In this document: piece after piece, positions 60,011-64,000 of the stretch
Position numbering within the stretch: position 1 is the first letter of the stretch
Layout: each line of letters starts with the position of its first letter
Assembly (NCBI GenBank): GCA_023415825.1
Contig: JAEZJF010000010.1
Coordinates: forward strand, 186,001-250,000
Reading direction: 5' to 3'
DNA from: Bacillota bacterium
GTDB taxonomy: Bacteria > Bacillota > Clostridia > DSM-8532
DNA length: 64,000 nt
Translations under genes and position numbers: made by a program
Notes under the pieces: generated by a model
What the model saw: only the letters and a program-made list of their open reading frames with translations
Told to the model about the DNA's origin: nothing
Databases searched by the model: none

Positions 60011-62065
60011 ATGGCAAACGCTTATCAAATTCAAAGTCCCGATTTTAACTTAAGCCCCTACACGGGCATGACCAGAGAACATTATATCGATTGCGCCAAG
60101 TATCTTCTGGAGAGGGCTTTCAAGCATGTCGATTCGATGGAGGCCCCATTAAGTTTTCCACTTGTTCCGGGAAAGACTTACCCCCAACCGAGTGATCCCG
60201 AATGGCGCAAGCGATCCCATGAGTTTGAAGCTCTGGAGAGGACACTGACGCTTGCTGGGCCTCTAATGCATGTTGATCCCGATATAGCAGTGAAGAATAT
60301 CAAGCTGAAAGAGTATTACTGTTTGCATCTATACAATGCATTAACACCAGGCCATCCCAATTCCCTGCCCCTTCCGGAAGAGTTGCCCGACGCGACTTAT
60401 CAATTTACCTGCGAATTCGGAGGCTTATTCAAAACTCTGTTGCTTTTACCCGATATTATCTGGCCATACTATACGCAAAATCAAAAAGACGAAATGGCAG
60501 TGACCATTTCCAAATGGGCGCATCATCGTACCACTCAGAACAATTGGAGAATTTTTAACATAATGGCGCTGTCGTTCCTGAAAAAGAACGGCTACGAAAT
60601 TGACGAGGAGCTGCTGAAAAGCCATCTTCTATGGGTGATATCCTACCATTCGGGAAACGGCTGGTATCTTGAGCAAACCTATAATTATTATACAATCAGC
60701 CTGTTTGTTGTTTATACAATCATTTGGAGCAGATTTTTCGGTGATGAATACTATCCTGAAATAGCGGCAGCTATCGAAGAGTCCGCCCTTGAACAGATGA
60801 AAACCTACCCCAGCTTTTTTGCTCGGGACGGATATATCAATATGTGGGCCCGAAGTATCTGTTATCGCACCTGGATATCAGGCGGTTTCCCTGTTTCTTT
60901 CCTGTTAAGGGACGGTTCTCCGTTGAACCCGGGATGGGCCAGACGGTTATGCTCTGGTTCATTACTTCAATTCATTGCCCGTGATGATTTCTATGATAAT
61001 GATATTCCAAGCCTGGGATTTTACGGGCACAGGGAATTTGTGCTGCAGAATTACAGCTGTCCAGCCAGTCCCTTTCTCATGTACTTACCGTTCATCTGCC
61101 TTGCATTGCCTGAGGACTCACCGTTTTGGACCGCTAAAGAAAACGAAGGATTATGGGAAAAAATAGGGAGTGATTCAAAGAAGTCCGTCCTTGAAAGGCC
61201 GGGATTAATTCTGGTGAATCACGGGAAGACTGGTGCGTCGGAGATAATACCCGGAAAGGTCTATTATGACGATCCTAATTATTCCAAGCTGGTTTACAAC
61301 ACCCATTTCCCATGGGAAGATCATGACCCGAACGGTGGAACTGCTATGGAATACAGTTTTCGTAGTCTTGACCCAAGAGATGTCAGAGGCGATGATATTA
61401 ATTTTTATCTCACAGGGAAAAAGGTCGAGAATGATTCGAATAAAAACCAGTTGTATACAACATCCCAAAGTATCCTCTTTAATGGGGTCAGAAATGACGT
61501 CATATACAGGCAGTTAATCATGCGAAGGCCTCCCAATAACGGTGTAGGCTACATAATTGATCTTGCAGAAATCATCATTCCCGGAGGCGTGATACGCGTT
61601 GATCGCTGCCGTATGGCCTTTGAACATGAACTGACGTTGGGTCATTTCGGCTTGCCGCATATAAATGGAGAGCTAGCTGTCGTGAATCATTTTGAAGATG
61701 GTGACAGGAAGGTTATCACAGCTTCGATCCCAGGCAGAAGGCTCGCACTGGTAACATACCACGGGTGGGATATGGTAAGCCGTTCTATCCATGAAGGGCG
61801 GAATACGGAAGCAGAAGAAAGCACAGTTTTATATGCGTACCGGAAACGAATCGAGAAAAATCCGGCCATGGAGCTGATGATTTCCGTTATGCTTCACAGG
61901 AGAGACAGCGATGACTGGACAGAAGAGGAACTGTCACCGATTAAGGATATCAGAATTATGGAAATTACACCTTCCCGGTCCGTCCTAGGTGCCGAAATTC
62001 TTCTAGCTGACAATCGAAGATATGTTATTGATTTTAAGGATGTCGACGGTCACAAATCGTGTTAA
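60011..62065 (+). CDS. DUF2264 protein, probable uronate-glycoside-active enzyme
   Basis: A 684-aa cytosolic protein (no signal peptide) of the DUF2264 family. It has a predicted alpha/alpha-toroid N-terminal half (FTCEFGGLFKTLLLLPDIIW, NNWRIFNIMALSFLKK, GNGWYLEQTYNYYTISLF, RDGYINMWARSICYRTW) and a beta-rich C-terminal half. The layout is like polysaccharide lyases and unsaturated-glucuronyl hydrolases. The start at 60011 follows GAAGGTG. The next gene is a KdgF-like cupin that handles unsaturated uronates, which supports a role on glucuronate- or galacturonate-containing sugars; the exact reaction is not known from sequence. Confidence 0.7.
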   Translation: MANAYQIQSPDFNLSPYTGMTREHYIDCAKYLLERAFKHVDSMEAPLSFPLVPGKTYPQPSDPEWRKRSHEFEALERTLTLAGPLMHVDPDIAVKNIKLKEYYCLHLYNALTPGHPNSLPLPEELPDATYQFTCEFGGLFKTLLLLPDIIWPYYTQNQKDEMAVTISKWAHHRTTQNNWRIFNIMALSFLKKNGYEIDEELLKSHLLWVISYHSGNGWYLEQTYNYYTISLFVVYTIIWSRFFGDEYYPEIAAAIEESALEQMKTYPSFFARDGYINMWARSICYRTWISGGFPVSFLLRDGSPLNPGWARRLCSGSLLQFIARDDFYDNDIPSLGFYGHREFVLQNYSCPASPFLMYLPFICLALPEDSPFWTAKENEGLWEKIGSDSKKSVLERPGLILVNHGKTGASEIIPGKVYYDDPNYSKLVYNTHFPWEDHDPNGGTAMEYSFRSLDPRDVRGDDINFYLTGKKVENDSNKNQLYTTSQSILFNGVRNDVIYRQLIMRRPPNNGVGYIIDLAEIIIPGGVIRVDRCRMAFEHELTLGHFGLPHINGELAVVNHFEDGDRKVITASIPGRRLALVTYHGWDMVSRSIHEGRNTEAEESTVLYAYRKRIEKNPAMELMISVMLHRRDSDDWTEEELSPIKDIRIMEITPSRSVLGAEILLADNRRYVIDFKDVDGHKSC

Positions 62066-62102
62066 AAAAGTTCCTGAAAGCTCTAAAAAGGAGATAAGTT
62101 TC

Positions 62103-62423
62103 ATGTTTGCATTCAATAAGGCAATAAAAGAAAAACCCTGCGGGGAGGGCGTCACAAGAAAAATACTGGGCATGGGCGGCAAAATGATGATGGTGGAAGT
62201 GACCTTTATAAAAGGTGCTGTCGGAGTACCGCATCGTCATTTCCATGAGCAGGTCAGCTATATTGCTGGTGGTAGCTTCGAGTTTGTGATAGAAGGAGAA
62301 AGGCAGATTGTACAGCAGGGTGACAGCATCTATATCCCTGCGAATGCCGAGCATGGTTGTCAAGCACTGGAGGACTCAATCATTGTGGATGTTTTTACTC
62401 CTCAAAGAGATGATTTCTTGTAG
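62103..62423 (+). CDS. kdgF: KdgF-like cupin (unsaturated uronate ring opening)
   Basis: A 106-aa single cupin that fits KdgF well: GEGVTRKILGMGGKMMMVEV at the start, metal ligands in VPHRHFHEQVSYIAGG (about 41-56) and the second histidine in IYIPANAEHGCQAL (about 80-93), ending in DVFTPQRDDFL. KdgF converts 4,5-unsaturated uronates to the linear ketouronate in pectin and alginate use. The start at 62103 has GGAG 8-9 bases upstream. It lies 37 bases after the DUF2264 gene and forms an operon with it. Confidence 0.8.
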   Translation: MFAFNKAIKEKPCGEGVTRKILGMGGKMMMVEVTFIKGAVGVPHRHFHEQVSYIAGGSFEFVIEGERQIVQQGDSIYIPANAEHGCQALEDSIIVDVFTPQRDDFL

Positions 62424-62462
62424 GTTATGTGGAACAACAGGAATGGGGGCTCTTTGTTTAGC

Positions 62463-63050
62463 TCAGTCCACAACAATCTGATTTATTACTCCATTGAGCA
62501 GAATATCTGTAACAGATGTCTGAACATCCATGCTTTTATCCTGTAAATACATCCAACTTTGATAAAGAGCCTGAAATGAGTAAGATGCAGTCTTTATGTC
62601 ACAGGAAAAATTGATGCCATGATTGTGCAACGATTGAGCGGCGTCAATATTCTGTTCATTGAACGCCAATAATCGCTCTTTTGAAACCTTTCGGGCTATC
62701 AGCTTCGTGGTGGTCACATCAATTTTGTTAAGAATAGGATAACGGAGCATCATTTTGAACATAGCACCAAACGTCTGCCGGACGCGCTCCCTGCCAGGCA
62801 AATTGACATTGGAAACCAAGATTGAATCTAGCTCTGTAAAGATTTTCTTTTGAACACCCTGAACAATGTCCAAATATAAAAATTCCTTGCTCTCATAAAA
62901 TGTGTAAAATGAAGCTTTGGCGATACCGACCGCTTCTACCAGATCATCAATTGTTACTTTTTTTATGCCATGTGCGGTAAATAGTCGTTCTCCCTCTGTA
63001 AGGAGCCTATTGCGTATCTGTTCTTTTTCATTCTCACTAAACCGTGGCAT
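62463..63050 (-). CDS. TetR family regulator
   Basis: A 195-aa repressor with the helix-turn-helix GIKKVTIDDLVEAVGIAKASFYTFYESKEFLYLD (about 24-57) and a diverged ligand domain. It follows the O-methyltransferase gene by 29 bases on the minus strand, so both are read from the promoter at 63.93 kb and the TetR probably controls that promoter. The ligand is unknown. Confidence 0.85.
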   Translation of the reverse strand: MPRFSENEKEQIRNRLLTEGERLFTAHGIKKVTIDDLVEAVGIAKASFYTFYESKEFLYLDIVQGVQKKIFTELDSILVSNVNLPGRERVRQTFGAMFKMMLRYPILNKIDVTTTKLIARKVSKERLLAFNEQNIDAAQSLHNHGINFSCDIKTASYSFQALYQSWMYLQDKSMDVQTSVTDILLNGVINQIVVD

Positions 63051-63079
63051 GTAAAACCTCCCTAGGAATATTACGCATT

Positions 63080-63868
63080 TTACCGGGCGAATTGGATATG
63101 TAGGATTTGACTCCTATTTCTTGTGGAAGGCAAGAAATTGAAGACTCTGAAAAGTGAGGATTGACGCTCTTTGAGAAGGTTTCCGGTGCTCCATGCCTGA
63201 ATTACTTTTACTCTTGCATTCAGTTTCTCAATGTCTTTTGCTTGGTCGATTCCCCATAAAAAGGTACTACTTATCTTTTTATTTATGAAAAAGCTGTGGA
63301 CAACATCAAAAAACATATGCGCCCCCGCAAAATGTTTTGACAAAAGATCAAGTATCAACGCAACGTCATCTTCCGAAAAGTACATGAGTAGGCCCTCTGC
63401 AATAATTATTATATTGGAACTTGCCGATGTATTTATTTCACTGACCCATGAGGCATCCAAGACAGATTTTGCGATAAATCGAACACGCTCATTTTCTGAG
63501 AAGAAGCGGCTCCGAATTGAAACAACCTCTGGTAAATCTAAGTCATACCACTTTAAGATGCCATTATCCACTCTGCATATTCGGGTATCCAATCCTGCTC
63601 CAAGATTGATAATGGTGGCGTCTGGATTCTTAGCCAGGATATTTTTCACTTCATCATCGATGACTTTTGTACGCGCTAAAATACCTAGTGTTGATATTTC
63701 GCCACCATTAATCACCTTGTTGCCGGTATCTATTTTGCTGATAATTTCCACAGATTTTCTGTCTGAAATAATAGGGTTGTCCCTTGCCATTTCAGCAGCT
63801 CTTGCTGCCAAAGGGATAAATAATGTTTCTGAAATCGGTAACATATCATTACTATTAGTTGTTTGCAT
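63080..63868 (-). CDS. Leucine carboxyl methyltransferase-family O-methyltransferase
   Basis: A 262-aa SAM-dependent methyltransferase of the LCM/PpmA-type family. The SAM motif is TIINLGAGLDTRICRV (about 84-99), followed by WYDLDLPEVVSIRSRFF (about 106-122) and IIIIAEGLLMYFSEDDV (about 151-167). In bacteria such enzymes often O-methylate polyketide-like or phenolic compounds. It is first in a two-gene unit with TetR, a common layout for self-protection or detoxification genes. Confidence 0.8.
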   Translation of the reverse strand: MQTTNSNDMLPISETLFIPLAARAAEMARDNPIISDRKSVEIISKIDTGNKVINGGEISTLGILARTKVIDDEVKNILAKNPDATIINLGAGLDTRICRVDNGILKWYDLDLPEVVSIRSRFFSENERVRFIAKSVLDASWVSEINTSASSNIIIIAEGLLMYFSEDDVALILDLLSKHFAGAHMFFDVVHSFFINKKISSTFLWGIDQAKDIEKLNARVKVIQAWSTGNLLKERQSSLFRVFNFLPSTRNRSQILHIQFAR

Positions 63869-63928
63869 GATATTCTTCTTTCATCGTATTTTTCACTATA
63901 TATACCAAATAAAATAATCCGTATACAT

Positions 63929-63957
63929 AGTATATATTATGCTTTGGTAAGTGTCAA
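63929..63957 (-). promoter_or_regulatory. Promoter of the methyltransferase-TetR unit
   Basis: On the minus strand TTGACA (63957-63952), 17 bases, TATACT (63934-63929). A small TATAC-TAT-GTATA dyad overlaps the -10 and may be part of the TetR site. Confidence 0.8.
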
Positions 63958-64000
63958 TTAAGAAAATAATTAATATTTTCACGTCTTTACTTTTGGTAGA

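Noticed and set aside
63231..63917. 228-codon open frame on the plus strand over the O-methyltransferase gene
   Set aside because: It is the shadow of a well-supported minus-strand methyltransferase and shows no motif or start signal.
1..64000. CRISPR array, tRNA or rRNA genes
   Set aside because: No regularly spaced repeats, and no tRNA cloverleaf or rRNA-like sequence, was noticed on either strand by eye; a weak tRNA could still be missed.

Overview
The window looks like an accessory, resistance-rich stretch of a low- to mid-GC Firmicutes chromosome, most likely an anaerobic Clostridia member (Lachnospiraceae-like). The basis is strong GGAGG ribosome sites, TTG/GTG starts, sigma-A promoters with 17-bp spacers, many Fe-S and flavodoxin proteins, a YolD/Y-polymerase pair, GHKL/LytTR signalling, an S-layer homology remnant and secreted multidomain polysaccharidases. 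Base composition is mosaic. The MFS gene, the xylanase, the DrrAB operon and the subtilase are GC-richer; 10.5-45 kb is mostly AT-rich. This suggests repeated acquisition.

Layout. 0-9.6 kb: a truncated MFS exporter, a group II intron-like fragment, then a 2267-aa secreted GH10 xylanase carrying a CE15-like glucuronoyl esterase domain. 9.6-10.5 kb: a scar joining a MalT-type regulator fragment to an S-layer domain fragment. 10.6-21 kb: one tightly coupled eight-gene operon: CarS-like cytidylyltransferase, RPH-like dikinase, PssA, Psd, UbiA-like prenyltransferase, second RPH-like dikinase, GNAT, AMP-dependent acyl ligase. The UbiA/CarS/PssA/Psd set parallels the last steps of archaeal-type phospholipid synthesis, and this is the strongest candidate for an undescribed system. 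21-25 kb: SUKH protein, methyltransferase, EreA/ChaN-like lipoprotein, TetR plus hydrolase. 25.3-29 kb: a Cfr-like 23S rRNA methyltransferase with a long leader that looks like a two-stage attenuator (uORF, intrinsic terminator, second leader peptide, alternative hairpins hiding the Shine-Dalgarno), then SOS-box-controlled polymerase Y and YolD.

29-45 kb: a Crp/Fnr regulator facing an Fe-S membrane protein across a palindrome, cupin, GNAT, a DUF362 ferredoxin operon behind a palindromic operator, small membrane and lipoproteins, an AgrC/AgrA-like pair, an endonuclease IV-like/HhH glycosylase repair pair, a TetR-SDR operon with two operators on a near-consensus promoter, a Vat-type streptogramin acetyltransferase, small unknown proteins, flavodoxin, a WYL regulator facing a VOC protein, and a uracil-DNA glycosylase. 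45-54.5 kb: GntR-controlled ABC operon, ECF sigma/anti-sigma pair, macrolide-type glycosyltransferase with PadR behind a 20-bp inverted repeat, GNAT, and a PadR/pentapeptide/DrrA/DrrB operon. 55-64 kb: a 1566-aa secreted subtilase, an IS3 remnant, a DUF2264 protein with a KdgF-like cupin (uronate-sugar use), and a TetR/O-methyltransferase pair.

Two functional themes dominate. One is plant-polysaccharide and uronate breakdown at the two flanks. The other is defence against ribosome-targeting and other drugs in the middle (Cfr-like, Vat-like, glycosyltransferase, DrrAB, MFS, several ligand-sensing repressors). All calls come from reading the sequence and recalled family motifs; no database search was run.
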